From the NCBI GenBank assembly GCA_037501455.1, contig CM074858.1:19890501-19954500 (forward strand): 64,000 nucleotides of DNA, in the 5' to 3' direction. The stretch's first letter is position 1; each line of letters begins with the position of its first letter. Of this stretch, positions 47,731 through 60,635 are shown piece by piece. Source of the stretch: Lantana camara (taxonomy: Eukaryota > Streptophyta > Magnoliopsida > Lamiales > Verbenaceae). A program made the position numbers and the translations under genes. Below the pieces are notes generated by a model. It was given only the letters and a program-made list of their open reading frames with translations, did not search any database and was not told the origin of the DNA.

Positions 47731-47748
47731 CTCCCCGCAAGGGTGCCA
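47731..47748 (-). other. Primer-binding site of F
   Basis: The minus strand reads TGGCACCCTTGCGGGGAG, 6 bp after the 5' LTR. It resembles the TGGCGCC...GGGGA type site of Athila elements and is unlike the initiator-Met site used by A, B and E. I did not assign the tRNA. Confidence 0.75.
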
Positions 47749-47754
47749 AAAACT

Positions 47755-49201
47755 TGTTGTAAGGTTTACTACAGTTAGAAACCAATCGTGTAAGTGTACA
47801 CTAACATACGCGTAGCACAATAGGATCAAACCCACAGGGAAGGGAAATCAATCACTACCCTATATTCTTCTCTAATCTAAAGACCTGACGAAAAGCAATT
47901 GTTGTTTCTATTAATCTACTAAACCAGAAATTAACAATTAACTAGAATTAAACACAAATAATGACTTAACCACACGAATTAACTTCAGTAAACTAAGCAG
48001 GCAGGGGAAAAGTAATGAATCATACAATCAAGAGCTGATGTGATACTCGTCTGACAAGTGTAATTCTACAACCTAGTCACTTATATTTGTATTACCCTCT
48101 CTCAAGGTGTAACCAAGTGCTTAATTAGTGTTCAATGTTGCTCTCGCAATCAACAATAGTTAATTAAACCATAGGAACAAGACTAGTGCAATTCAGTATT
48201 CTAGCGACTCGGCATGGAATAAGATTACTGTTGTATAAGCTAGGACCAAATCTCTTTGTACCCTACAACTTACAAGTTCTGAAAACCATCTAAATTACCA
48301 TCACTCTTTCGATCTATAGGCAATTATGACACATGCTAAGGGTGATCAGGCCATCGCAAGTCAATTCAAACCTGTTTTCAAACGAAGAATTAACATAAGT
48401 CATTCAAACATCTCATCAAACATCTATCATGCAATCATCATCACTCCCCCTAGCCCTAAAGAATTAGCTACTCATAATTAAAACAAAACTCATAAAACTA
48501 AAGGAAATTGCATTAAAATAAATCATAGTTATCAAATCTAAACAAAATCTCCGAAACAAAAGCATAAACATTCAGCAGTATCTAAAAACGAATCTAACAT
48601 ACGAAGCTAAAACTAAATTCAAAGGAATTAGTTTGTAAATTAAAGCAACAATAAAACCAAAGATCGTTCTCGGAATTCAATCCTCTCATCTTCTCGAATT
48701 CTCTGAAATTCTCTGAAACTTCTTGGTCTTCTCTCCAAACCCTAGGTCTTGACGTGGCAAAAAAGCTCTCGAAAAGACTCCAAAAACGCACTAATATAGC
48801 AGCCCAAAATAATTCCCGCCGCCCTCGGTAACGGGTGTTACCTATCCATGTGTAATTGTTGTTAACGCCCGTTACTACTTGAAATCGCCATAACGTTTTT
48901 ATTAGTGGTAAAGGACGTTACCACTTTCCTTCTGCACAGGGGTAACGGGTGTTACCCCTCCTGTCCCGCCAAACACTCCCCTCTTGTGGCCAGTAACGGG
49001 GTTACTTCTTTTATACTCCTAAGTGGTAACAGGTGTAACCACATTTTCCTCCAAAAATGCGAGAAATCGCCTTGCTTCGTCGTTTCGTAACTCCAACTCC
49101 AAAATCACCTGAACGGAGCAAAATAAACACACAAACGCATCAAACGGCACCAAAATATACTCTATTTAACTCTCAAAATATTGTAATTTCTACACACAAC
49201 A
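47755..49201 (-). repeat. 5' LTR of F (1447 bp)
   Basis: Its + strand ends are TGTTGTAAGG and CTACACACAACA. The last 380 bp match 44586-44967. A palindrome cluster lies at 48827-49042, 160-375 bp from the LTR start. Confidence 0.9.
48827..49042. repeat. GC-centred palindrome cluster in F 5' LTR
   Basis: Six dyads sit at the same places as in 44591-44807: GGTAACGGGTGTTACC (48827), GTTAACGCCCGTTAC (48861), GTGGTAAAGGACGTTACCAC (48905), GGGGTAACGGGTGTTACCCC (48939), AGTAACGGGGTTACT (48992) and GTGGTAACAGGTGTAACCAC (49023). Most differences from the other LTR fall in the centres, not the arms. Confidence 0.93.
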
Positions 49202-49775
49202 TTAGGGTTTGTGGATGATATCAAAATTCTTGAAATGATTCAAGGTTTCATTTGACTATTATATTTGATAGGAAAAAGTGTTTCGAATAAATTCCTAATT
49301 TTATGGAATGATTAGTGATCAAGGGGACATAATGGTAATTTTGATCAACACTTTTTGTAAAGAGTTTCGGGTCATAGAAAGCATATGTAAGTAATAGAAA
49401 GATATAAGTTTCATGCCTCTAAGGTTCTATGAATGAGATAAGAAGATATGGCTTAGTGATATGGGGATAAAATCGAAACTTTGATCTAAAATTTTCGGAA
49501 ATGATTTTAGGACAAGAGATGTGAGTTATGGTATTCAACGGATACAGATTTGAGTCTTTAGGATTCTATTAAGGGAATGAAGGCTCGGAAAATGAATAGT
49601 AATTTCTGGTTCTAAATGAGATCTCTCCCATAGCCATACAATAGCACGTAAGAACAACTTAAAGCACATAGAAATTTGATGCATGAAGAACATTTGATGG
49701 ATTAAAGTCTATAAACGCTTTTACTTTCTTTCAAGGTTTACCAATTCCAACTAGGCCTTGTTTAGGGCAGTTACA
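49202..49775 (-). repeat. Partial 3' LTR of G, interrupted by F
   Basis: It is colinear with 53635-54207, including GGGTTTGTGGATGATATC and CTAGGCC.TGTTTAGGGC, with scattered substitutions. Confidence 0.93.
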
Positions 49776-50502
49776 ATCCTCCCCCCTTAAAAAGAAATTA
49801 TCCTCAGATTCTCTTATTATCCAGGAATAACTTGGGTAGTGTTTTCCATACTTCTGTTTGTTTCCTTATATTCTTTCCAAAAGATCTTTTACTAAGGGAA
49901 TTTTCCTTAACCAGTTTCAATTCGAAGTCAAGTTTAATTCCAATGGTACTTCTTGGACTGGCAAAACTTGAGATTCTCCAATAGAGTACTCTCAAAGTAC
50001 GAAGTTCAATGTGTCCTAACATTTTTATGGAAAACTATACTCCCTCGGTTTAACTCCTCGTTCTTCAGATTCTTACTCATCCACTTTAACTGCTTATCAG
50101 TCTGAGGGTTCATTTAAATGTTACACTTGGTACCCAACATCTCTTGAATAGTTCTTCAAAAAAATGAGGTGGCTTTAATTCCCTTATCTGTAGTCTTAAC
50201 TTGATAAGAGGCATGTTGACTTTATCAACCTTCTAACGATGACCCATATATCATTGTATTTTTATTCATAGTGTTCCAGGTACTTCTATAGTGAACTCCT
50301 CATGATTAATCCATTTGCCATGTTGGGATTAATGGTGGTTGCAACCTTCTTTCAAATTTCCATTATTTTGTTGTCACATTTTTTTCCTTATTGAGGAACT
50401 TAGGTTTCCTTGGAGTGTAACTTTTACTCCAATCACCAATACCTACCTTGACCCTTAGTTAGAGGCATTGGGGTAAACTATAAACTTCTTTTATTCAGGC
50501 AG
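49776..50502 (-). pseudogene. Polypurine tract and integrase/chromodomain scraps of G
   Basis: The minus strand starts before the LTR with TTTTTAAGGGGGGAGGAT. Upstream of that, near 49810-49900, a stop-riddled stretch resembles the chromodomain end (ATTCCCTTAGTAAAAGAT for IPLVK-type sequence). Near 50070-50170 another recalls the LGTK...HPQTD integrase region. No open frame survives, and no initiator-Met primer site is visible at the 50502 side, so the interior is deleted and rearranged. Confidence 0.6.
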
Positions 50503-53500
50503 TGTAGTGCCTTCCCTAGCACTACAACCCCCGCACCGTAATACTCCTCGAGTAGAGGTTAGACCTAACACTCGAGAAATATTACAGCGAACGGTCTAGA
50601 TGGTATTTAAATAGAACGCAAGGTATGATACAGTGGTAGATAGTGAAATTTAAAACTTTACACATAAACGGGGATGGTAATGTGGCTGAAAAGTAAGGAC
50701 TTATTATCATTGATTAAAATAGCTTACATAAAGGGAGTATAATATAGTAACATTCTGAGGGAAAACATAAGGGCAGCTTATTCATATTATATACATACTC
50801 AGGACTCAGTGCCCTTAAAAATAGCCCTGACCTAATATGCACGACACCCTATTGCTTCAAGATACCTCTAGGTGTCATTCTATCACTCCCTGAAATCATG
50901 CATTTGAAACCAGGCGAGAGGTTAGTCAAAGTGACTAAGTGAAGGTGGATAATATCTTATAGATATACGTATAAGTATATATATATATATATATATATGT
51001 AGGATCAAGAAGGTCTTGATCTAAAATAATAGCAATAGGATAAGCAATCATAATCCGGTTCATAATAAGTTTAAAAACATGGATAGGGGGAATTTGGAAT
51101 ATTTGTAGAAATATGAATCGTTCAATAAAGCAGTTTTATTGCCCGCAAGCGAGGCCTCTCCATCCGTAACTCCTTAAATATTTAGTAAAACAGTAACGAC
51201 ACTATACATGGTACCGATACTTTATTAAAACCAATATGATAATACCTCCGCTACTCCTCGGTGTCAATAGGGGAGCAAACCCTAGAGATGATAAACAATA
51301 ATCGGGAAGTAGTGTTCCCCTATCTCTTGGCGAGGAATAACTAACCTCCAGCTAAACCACTACCAAGAGTTGGTGGCAGTCCGCACAACAACAACCCTCA
51401 GTCCGATACCTTTCGGGTAATTATTTGATACGGATACAGCCTGGGGGCATAATAATGATAAAGCTAATTTTCTTGCTTGCCAGGAATCAATGTTTTGATA
51501 AAGTGGACCTAAAGTATATATCGTCCTAGTAAAACGTTGATTCTAGCATAAAAGTATTTTTCCCTTAAAAAGGGATATTATAGTATAATATTATGTATAG
51601 AGGGTAGTAAATCATAAATAATTGGTAGACTTGAAAATAATTTTTATATAGATACTTATGTATAGCATGATTCCAGTTGAAAACATTTTAACCCTCACCA
51701 AGTGTCTTGACGGTCTAGATAAATTCCTTGGGATTCCACTGTTCAGTTATATCCTTGCCTGAAAGTACTACTACCGACTTAGGACTTAAGTTTTACTAAT
51801 AAAATAAATAATGTACGAGAAATTCTAATAACTGAGAATTATATTTTGGAAAACGTTATTTAATCCCCAATTTTTAGAAATTCTTGATAAAAGTTATTTC
51901 TAAAATCCAAAATATTATTTTATGTTAATATTTGAAATTTCTTCAAGATATTACGAGTCAAAGTTTTCTCTTGAAATTAGAAGTCAAAGTTACTATTGAA
52001 AAACGGTTACTATTTAAACATAGGGGATTAAACACTTTTAAACACATAATTGAACACACTACTACACACACTAAGCACAAGGCACACACACACACTTCAA
52101 GAATATCAAGAATATGTTCTTGAGCCTATTTCAATATTCATATGATATATTAGGCAAACTAGATCATATTCATATTCATAACATGAAATTAAAGCACAAT
52201 GTAGCAAAATATATAAATTTCTCATGAAAAATAATTCCTAATTAAATTTCCTAAGCATGCATTCATTCTAATATTCGAGAACATAATTATGAATATTCAA
52301 ACACATATTATAATAAATTTACATAATAAACATGCATTTTCCTAATTTAAATTCCTAACATTTATTCATGAAATATACTATCATGAATTTCTAAACATAA
52401 TTTAAAGTATATAAAATATAAATTAAGTTGCATAATTTAATTATAAATAAAACATAAATTAAACCATAAAAAAAAATAACTAACCTTGGTGTTTTGAAGG
52501 GGAAAGTGGCGAGATTTTTGGAGGGAATGAGAGGATTTTTGTGTGTTAGAATGATTCTCTTGAAGGGTATTTATAGGTAGGAACCTAAGAGCAATTTTAA
52601 AGAATATGTAGGAAATGTGGAGATTTTTGTGTCACACTTAGCATTCTATTTTAGGAAAGAAATGTGGAAGATTTTGTATCACAAAAATATGTAGAGAATA
52701 TATAGGGGATGTGGAGGATTTTATATCATACACTTAGCCTTTCTATTTTAGGAAGGTGATGTCATGGATGATGTCATATTTAATAAAAATAAATATAAAA
52801 TAATATAAAATTTATACTAGTGTTTAGAGACGAGAGCTCGACATGGTGAAAGTAGAGAAAGAATAAGCGAAAAATGAGCTTCATCATGATTATAAATGTG
52901 TGACGTTTAGGTTTTTCATTTGAAAGTTATAAACGTTAGCAATTATGAAAATCATAAAAAATTATATAAACGAAGCTATGAGGAAGTTTAAAGGTTGAGA
53001 AAATTATCATAGTTAGAGAAAAATTCAATAAACGTTTTAAGTATAATTTTGGATATTAAATGAAAGTTAAACGTTTATAATAAAATAATAAATTTTAAAA
53101 AGAAAAGTATTTATAAAATAAGCCACGGTTGGAATTAAATTTTGGTAAGTGTATGAGAATTTATGAAATAATTCAAGGATTTTTTTGGTTATAATATTGA
53201 ATAGAGAAAGTGTTCGAATACAAAATACTCAAAACTAGGGTTTCTGGACAAGGGGGTTAGAATAGGAATTATGGTTTATGGGTGTTATCAAAATTCTCTG
53301 AAAAATCATGAAGCTATGATGAAATTTAAAAGTCGAGAAAATTTTCATAGTTAGAGAAAAATTCAAGAAACGTTTTAAGTATAATTTTGAATTTTAAATG
53401 AAAGTTAAACTTTTTTGGTAAAAATAATGATTTTTATTAGGAAAAATATTTATGAAATAGACTACGATCGGAATTAAGTTTTGGTATGATTGTGGAAATT

Positions 53501-54207
53501 CATAAAATAATTCAAGGATCGTTTTCACTATAATATTGAATAGCAAAAAGTGAATGAATAAAAAGTTGTTTACGGTAAGAATAGTAACTAGGGTTTTGAA
53601 GTGATTTTCGGTACTACTGGAGTTAGAATAGGAATTAGGGTTTGTGGATGATATCAAAATTCTTGAAATGATTCAAGGATTCATTTGACTATAATATTTG
53701 ATAGGAAAAAGTATTTCGAGTAAATTCCTAATTTTATGGAATGAATAATGATCAAGGGGACATAATGGTAATTTTGATCAACAATTTTTGTAAAGAGTTT
53801 CGGGTCATGGAAAGCATATGTAAGCAATAAAAAAATATAAGTTTCGTGCATCAAAGGTTCTATAAATGAGAAAGAAGATATGGCTTAGTGATATGGGGAT
53901 AAAATCGTAACTTTGATCTAAAATTTCCGGAAATGATTTTAGGACAAGAGATGTGAGTTATGGTATTCAACGGATACAGATTTGAGTCTTTAGGATTCTA
54001 TTAAGGGAATGAAGGCTCAAGAAATGAATAGTAATCTGTGGTTTTAAATGAGATCTCTCCCATAGTCACACAACAGCACGTAAGAACAGCTTAAAACACA
54101 TAAAAATATGATGCATGAAGAACATTTGATGGATCAAAGTCTATAAACCCTTTCACTTTCTTTCAAGGTTTACCAATTCCAACTAGGCCCTGTTTAGGGC
54201 TATTACA
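50503..54207 (-). repeat. 5' LTR of G (3705 bp)
   Basis: The + strand ends are TGTAGTGCCTTCC and GGGCTATTACA. The left end (minus-strand LTR 3' end) carries GGTGCGGGGGTTGTAGTGC, similar to the GCGGGGG...TACA endings of A, C and E. A (TA)n run is at about 50978-50998. Internal duplications occupy 52975-53705. No GC-centred palindrome cluster was found. Confidence 0.8.
52975..53705 (+). repeat. Diverged internal duplications in G LTR
   Basis: About 230 bp at 52975-53205 recur at 53310-53550 (shared GAGAAAATT.TCATAGTTAGAG, AACGTTTTAAGTATAATTTT). The end of the unit, ATTCAAGGAT...TATAATATTGAATAG, appears a third time near 53675. These are old tandem duplications. Confidence 0.7.
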
Positions 54208-56640
54208 CAACATATATTTAGTTCTTACGGGTTTATGGAAAGTTTGTATCTAATACTATTATTTTCTTTTAACACTATTTTGCTTCTACCCTCTATGTTT
54301 ATTTTGTAATTTGCTTTGAAATACTTACAAACAACTTTTGTGAATTCTCAAATTACAAAATACCGCCTCTTGTTCTTTTTAGGATAACCTTTAAAACAGG
54401 TAAACCTTCGTACTTGATTTTTACCCTAGCTACAAATCCATCAGTTTTTAGGAACTAACTTAGATAGAACTCGGTTGTCGATTTTGAGCACAAGCTTCCA
54501 AAACAAACTTCATAGTGTAGCATGACTTTTCATGAATTTTTACCATGTATATCAGAGTTTTATTTCTCCTTTTGTAATATAATTTTGCTGAGATATACCC
54601 CATGCAGATAGCTGAGATCTAATCCCATTTGCATAGAGAAATTATGTTCAACTCTGAGTATCGATACTTACTACTACTTCGATCTAATCGAAGTGCCTTG
54701 ATATGTTTTCTAATTTGATTATTTGACTTTAGCTTTATATTCTTTTAAACTTTTCAAAGATTCAGACATAAGTCTTATCAAATAAACGTATTTGTATCTA
54801 GACTAATCATCCGAAAAGTTGACGTAACTCTCAAAGCTTCCTCTTGCTTGAACATTCAAAGGATCACACATCCGTATGAGCTAACTCAAGCAACTTAATG
54901 GTTTAAATACCATTTCGGTTTTAAAAGGACTTTCTTGGTCATTTTACTTTTCTAAATAGGATTCGCCGACTGACATTACTGTCAAGTTGGAAAAATTCAA
55001 CAATTAGTCTTTGGATCCTATTCAGATTAAAGTGAACAAGACATAGATCCATGTTGAAGATTTTCCTTTTAGTTGGTAAGTCAAGCTAATTAGTGTTAAT
55101 CTCGAATTAGTTTTACTATGATATAATAGACCATAGTTTATCGTGTCAAAGTAAATAAACCTTTTATTTTTCTTAATGGTAAACTTTTGTTCAAAACAAA
55201 CAGCTAAACCATTTGTTATCAATAACTCACAAAAATCAAATTTTTGTATATACGACATGTATAATATTAAAACACTATTGCCAAAATCCAACTCTACAGT
55301 CCCTACTGCTAATTCAAATATACTTGTAATATTTCAAGCAGTAATTGCGTTTTTGCTGCTATTCAAACTTTCTGGTTAGTTCGAACCATTGCAACAAATT
55401 GCAAATATGATTAGCTAATCTCAAATCCACATACCAGGAATCTGGTGGACTTCCAACTAAACATATTTTCAGTGAATAAGATATCTTCATATCTTATTTG
55501 AATGGCTTACCAAACTGACTGACCAAGTATTTTAGATATATTTTTTTTTAAAATACCGTTATCACTTAAATAAAAAACACTTTTCCATTGTCGGATCTGG
55601 CTTTCTATTTCTGAGCCTTAGGATTGAGAACCTTTCATTTTTCTTTCTTTCACTTAATAGCTTTTGAGGCCATGGATATCGATGTCTGATATAACAGAAC
55701 CTTTCTCTTAGTCTAAATCACTTCTCTTGCCATCTTGAGGTCGTTCACTTGTTCAGGTAGGGTTAAACCCCACTTATTCAAAGAATAATCCTGAACATTT
55801 TGAACAATTTAGGTAGAGAATATAGGATCGTATCCTAGTTGCTGAGATTGTTTATTTAAGAACAGTGGCTTTCAATCTCTTTCAGGTTAACCATCATGTT
55901 GATAACATAATCCTGAATCATTGATCCTTCAGACATCTTTCTAACAACCTTCTTTATTAAATCGTATCTGCATACGATCCTGTCTCTGACATCTGATGGA
56001 GATGTCCAATCATATTATTATCAATAAGCATCTCATGTATCTGATATTCAAAACATCCGAGACAGATATCAGGATATAAGATTAGCCAGATCATCACATT
56101 TGATCCGCTTGGCATAAGTGTCTTTCTAATCCTGATTGGTTGTAGTCTTTGGAATTTTCGGATAAGGTTCAGTGAGTACGTAAACTTTTGTGTCTCAACA
56201 TGATGTCAAGATTTGTTTTTCCAGTGAGCATAGTTGAACCCTACTTGCTAGCCTATTTTCTTAAAGCTGTTGGAGAGGGCTAACGGAGTTCTTAATTGTA
56301 AAATTGAACCTTAATTAAAAATTGCAAGTTATGATCATGTATTTCACTTTCTTCTGCGTCTAACCAATAAATCAAATCTACGTACGCATTTTGGTTTACG
56401 CAATGGTGACTTAACTAACCGCAGTTAACTCCCAGGATGTGAGGTCAAAAACTACTTAGAAAAGCAAGAACTATTCTTCATTAACATGTTATTTAGGTAA
56501 TTCTTACCAAATAATGTTAATCCACCACGTCAACCCTTGGCATCTAAGAGAAAGTAACAAAGCTCTGAAGGAGGTTAATACATTGCTTAGTCAAGTGTTC
56601 TTTCATTTCTTGTTTAATAGACGGGGTTCTCTTATGGTTT
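54208..56640 (-). pseudogene. Decayed Copia gag-protease-integrase remnant J
   Basis: On the minus strand, reading right to left, scraps appear in Copia order. A gag N-terminus is near 56230 (LTGKTNLDIMLRHK), and gag continues near 55960 (KMSEGSMIQDYVINMM). A Lys-rich linker near 55600 (KVLNPKAQK) and a protease-like stretch near 55420 (ANHICN, with the Asp-Ser-Gly lost) follow. Next is a GAG-pre-integrase part at 55022-55330 (VGTVELDFGNSVLILYMSYI, FTIKKNKRFIYFDTINYG). Integrase near 54780-54350 includes GYPKKNKRRYFV. Stops and frameshifts occur throughout. G interrupts it in integrase, so RT and RNase H should lie beyond G, upstream of the window. 56300-56640 would be its leader; nothing else is seen there. 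Confidence 0.8.
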
Positions 56641-56701
56641 GTGTATTGTTTTGAAACTCGAAGTGGACCTGGGGACTAGGTCTTTTTAAGGGGGGGAGAG
56701 T
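56641..56701 (+). pseudogene. 3' end of pol and polypurine tract of H
   Basis: TTTGAAACTCGAAGTGGACC...GGACTAG resembles the pol end of C (FENSVRT then stop). It is followed by TCTTTTTAAGGGGGGGAGAG, the purine tract. Everything upstream of about 56640 belongs to J, so H is 5'-truncated here or its junction is rearranged. Confidence 0.6.
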
Positions 56702-59700
56702 TGTAATGCCCCAATTTTTCTAGTATGCATTACGTGACATTGTATGAATTATATTCTTATACGTTTATCTGAAAAATAGGATATTATACGTTACTTTATA
56801 ATTTTTATAACACTATATGTATTATGTTTACATGAACTTATATGAAATTTGGTTGAAGTGGAAATTGTGTGAATTAATTGTCAATCTGATTTAAGTGATT
56901 TAGCATAACATGTATATATATAATCAACTCCATTTCATCATATTCTTTTAGAGCTATATATGTAGATATGTTTATATAATCATCTCACATACATGCCAAG
57001 TTGATGCATCTCTAACTTGTAAATTCCTAAGAGGCAAGGGTTTATATGCAAATAAGTTTTAATGCGAAGACTTTTCATCCCACTTTAATTATATACTATG
57101 TATACATATATATATATATGTATATATATATATCTTGACTCATTCAATTATATACATACACATATACATACCTTAATGCATGACTTATAAAGTTTAGGGA
57201 CTTATATGCAAATTATGGTGAGTCATGCATATATGTGGAAGACTTTTGTAAATATCTCATTCATCTCTTCCATTTCATTTCATTTCATCAAAACTTCACA
57301 CACACACACACACACTAAATCACGGTATTAACACCAAGAAGAAGGAAGAAGATTTTATCTCATCACCAAGCTTGAATTCAAGTGGAATTGCATAAGTGAA
57401 GCATCATCATATCATCATTTCTCATCTTCTTCATTTCTTCCAAGGTATATATATGTATATGTGATGAATATCTTGAGCATATGTGAAGTTAGGGTTTTGA
57501 TCCTTGAAGAATAACTTGTGCATATATGATTAGAAGCATGCTTAGGCTCATTATACTTGATAACTTGCATGAATTCATGAGTTATGTGAAGTTGGAAATC
57601 ATGAGAATATATGGGTTTTGGATGAGGATTTCTTGATGATTATGCATGTTTACTTGGATTAAATGGTTCCTAATTGATATATATGATCATATACATGTTA
57701 TATGCTAGTTTTGAGATGGTTAATTGTTGTGGTTTGGTGTTGGAAAGGCTTGGGAGCCATCTTTCGAGCATAGCCCTATTTTTCCCCTGTTTTTTCACCC
57801 AGCGGCTTCCAAACCGCCCGTGTGGCTTTCTAGTTCATGCACCAAACGCCCGTTTGGCACTGTTACAGGAGGTTTTCACACGCCCATTTCTGCTTTCAGA
57901 CCGATTTTCAAACGGGCGTTTCTCCCTCATAAGAATTCCAAATGACCTGAATTTTAAATCCACGGAAACCTCTTGAAGTCTAGAACAACCTCCAATTGGA
58001 ATCATCTCAATATCGTTTCTAGTTTGAGAGTTATAATCAATTATTTTAGGTGTCGCCACTTTCCCGAAAAATTACACTCGCCTAACTTCAAGCGTATGCC
58101 ATTTTCTCTTGGCTTTGAACTAGAAAACGAGCCATATATCATCAGAAAGGTCTTTGTGTCTAGTTTGATTCCCAATAAACAACACTCAATTACCACTTCC
58201 AAAAATAAAGATATTCCAATTTTGCTGCAGCGTGTGCGTTTCCGAAAATTGTCCGTTTCTGCCATACTTAACCAAAACCTTCCTTACTGCATCCCTTTCA
58301 CTCTCTTGGCTCCCATATGTGAATTATATATTATATATACTTGATTAATTTATAAGTATGCTCCTAATTGACACTTATTGGTACTTAATTTCTCAAACAT
58401 TATTGTATGACTCCATGCACGATATGAATTGAACTTGAATTGATTGAATGATATGAACATGTGAGTCCTTGAGATTTATTTCATCTCTTAGATGTTAATT
58501 GGTTCTCATACATGCTAAGTGTCACTTGATTGCTAGTTTTACTTAATTACATGAGCATTGTCGTGCGTCATACTTGGTCTCATATTGAGTCTTGTCCCAT
58601 GAGTTCACGTTATTTCCTTTCTTGTCCAGTTTTCCTCCAGGGCAGAGATCTTTGATCGTTTGGGCACTTCCTCGTATCCTTGTTAGTTGTCGGCACAGGT
58701 GAGGCTTAATTCTAGATATATAGAACCCATATGACTATATGTGATGTTTTAAGCCAAAATGTATCTATATATCTATAGTTTACCAAACCATATGGATTTT
58801 AAATGGATTTCATGATTGAACTGAATGGACTGAATTGATTGATTCATTGTTTTGTCGAGTAAAGCATGTTCGCTTTGGGCCCGAGGGTAGTGTATTGAGC
58901 CAAACGGGAAAGCAAGGGCTGACGGGTAACTCTTGCACCATCCTTACAACTTTTGGGATCCCCTCTGAATCCACCAGGAGGTTTGGTGGAGGAAGAAATC
59001 CCGTGCGTGGGAGTCATGTTCCTGACGTGCAACATGCATGGATGGTTGGGTCTTGCAAACCCACCATCACCCGGAGGAAGAAGGGTTCATGAAACTTCTA
59101 TTTGTGCACTATAATAACTTGCATGATAACCATTGAATTGAAACCTAAATATTGATTGTACACTTTTGGAGAAAGGTTGGAGAATTGCCCTCACTCGCCG
59201 GGCCACGGATTGAATTGATCATGATTGAATTATTAAATTGATTAGTTGTAATCTCGGGCGAGAATTACTTTAATATTTGAATTATATTGTTTCTTTTATG
59301 AAAACTTACCCGAGATTATAGCTTGCACGGTAATTGCGCTTATATTTATTTAAACCCCTCACTCAGTCTTCGGTAGACTGACACCCTCACTTTTCAGGTA
59401 CTCACGGTCGTGTGCTAGGCGGGAGTCCGAGTTGTGTCTTTTGTTCAGCTGAGTCTAGCATCGCATTTTCATGTTCTTGGTATTTCCGGCTTTATCATGT
59501 TAGGGTTCCTGTTAGTTTTGGAGACTTATGCATGTATAATATGTTGGAGATGATAATGTATTGATATATGAGCTAGAATAGGATGAACTTTTGGATAATT
59601 GGTATATGATATTGAAATGTTAGTGTTTATACTTCCGCTTTCGAATTTTCATGTATTGGATTTAATTGAATTGGGATCTAGTCCCGCCTAGCTAGATTGT

Positions 59701-59814
59701 TTCTTGCATTGTCACCCGTTCGCTATAGTCTTGGTTCATGTACGGATCATCCATTTTGTATGCGGACTGAGCTATAGTGCGGGGGTGTGGCAGCTCGACG
59801 TTCTGGGTGCTACA
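56702..59814 (+). repeat. Tekay-type LTR H (3113 bp), same family as D
   Basis: It starts TGTAATGCCCC and ends GGGTGCTACA. It carries a donor-like CCAAGGTATAT at 57440-57450 and the palindrome cluster 57810-57921. The 3' module is CAGTCTTCGGTAGACTG at 59364-59380, TTTTCAG ending at 59397, GCTAGGCGGGA at 59414-59424 and its exact complement at 59682-59692. It is preceded by a purine tract, so it is a 3' LTR. ATACG at 59815-59819 is the expected target duplicate, but no partner is seen on the left. Confidence 0.9.
57810..57921. repeat. GC-centred palindrome cluster in LTR H
   Basis: CCGCCCGTGTGG is near 57814, CCAAACGCCCGTTTGG at 57842-57857, a CACACGCCCATTT half copy near 57877, and AAACGGGCGTTT at 57910-57921. 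The arms are CCAAA/TTTGG here, versus ACTACC/GGTAGT in sister LTR D. Confidence 0.9.
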
Positions 59815-60623
59815 ATACGGGTAGGTCAAGACACTCCATGGAGGCATGGTCGAGCTGACTTTTCCCTTATTTTATTCTATCTGAAGAAGCCCAATCTTAT
59901 ATACCACGAATACATACCCGCCGAAGGGAGTAGTACATATTCACTATACTATAGACGGATAATGGAGGCCGTGAGAATCTAACTCTTTTCATCTCGCTCC
60001 CACTTGAATTTTTAGAAGTTGTGGATTATCTATTGATTATCATATAATCATTTTTGGCGTGTTATTGTTCGAAGTGATTAATCTAATTAATCCGCTCCCA
60101 CTAGGATTATTAAATCATATTTATAATGCTAATAATATTTTAGGGCTACTTAATAACTACTTATTAATTAGGCCTGAAAAATATTAATCCAATTATGCAT
60201 CTCGTTCAATCTCTATTAAACACTATTTATCTAATCACATTAAATAAAATATCCACAATTGAAAATATTACAATATCTCATATTATCATGATCATGCCAT
60301 AAATAAAATAATTAATTCAGCATGCTTCCATATAATTATCACATAATTATCATACTTAAAATAATTGGCATAAAGTAAACATGTTATAAATAAATTATCA
60401 CATAATTTAAACCATGTTTACTGACTCGGTAATTTTCAGAAAAGGTAATTTAAATTATTTTCCAAAAATTACCATTTCACGTAAATTCCTATGAAATACT
60501 GGAGAGGTCACATTGGTCTCACTTAAAAACTAGTCTCTTTTGACAGAATTTACATACAAAGTAGCAGATTTAAAATAATGCATTGCATGCAACATATCAA
60601 TGCATGTATATATCAAGAGTACA
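59815..60623 (-). other. Leader of Copia-type element I
   Basis: Downstream (minus strand) of the primer site lies about 0.8 kb of AT-rich sequence without a convincing reading frame. The apparent frame at 59704-59982 crosses from LTR H and is fortuitous. H interrupts this leader at 59814. Confidence 0.6.
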
Positions 60624-60635
60624 GCTCTGATACTA
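60624..60635 (-). other. Primer-binding site of I (variant initiator-Met type)
   Basis: The minus strand reads TAGTATCAGAGC, one base from TGGTATCAGAGC, two bases after the LTR end CTACCCAACA. Confidence 0.8.

Larger units (their letters stand above)
44586..49201 (-). mobile_element. Athila-like element F with gag but no pol
   Basis: On the minus strand the order is 5' LTR (47755-49201), primer site (47731-47748), gag (46641-47599), non-coding interior (44986-46640), purine tract and 3' LTR start (44967). The 3' LTR is cut at 44586 by C, and the rest lies upstream of the window. The LTR ends are TGTTGT...ACAACA. TTAGG at 49202-49206 is the likely target duplicate in G. No protease, RT or integrase is seen, so F depended on another element to move. 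Confidence 0.9.
49202..54207 (-). mobile_element. Decayed gypsy element G with 3.7-kb LTRs
   Basis: The sequence 49202-49775 matches 53635-54207, ending ...TTACA in both. 49776-49797 is a purine tract on the minus strand. A short wrecked interior runs to 50502, and the complete 5' LTR occupies 50503-54207. F sits in the 3' LTR, and the rest of that LTR must lie upstream of the window. CAACA at 54208-54212 is the expected target duplicate. The interior is only about 0.7 kb, so most of gag-pol was deleted. Confidence 0.85.
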
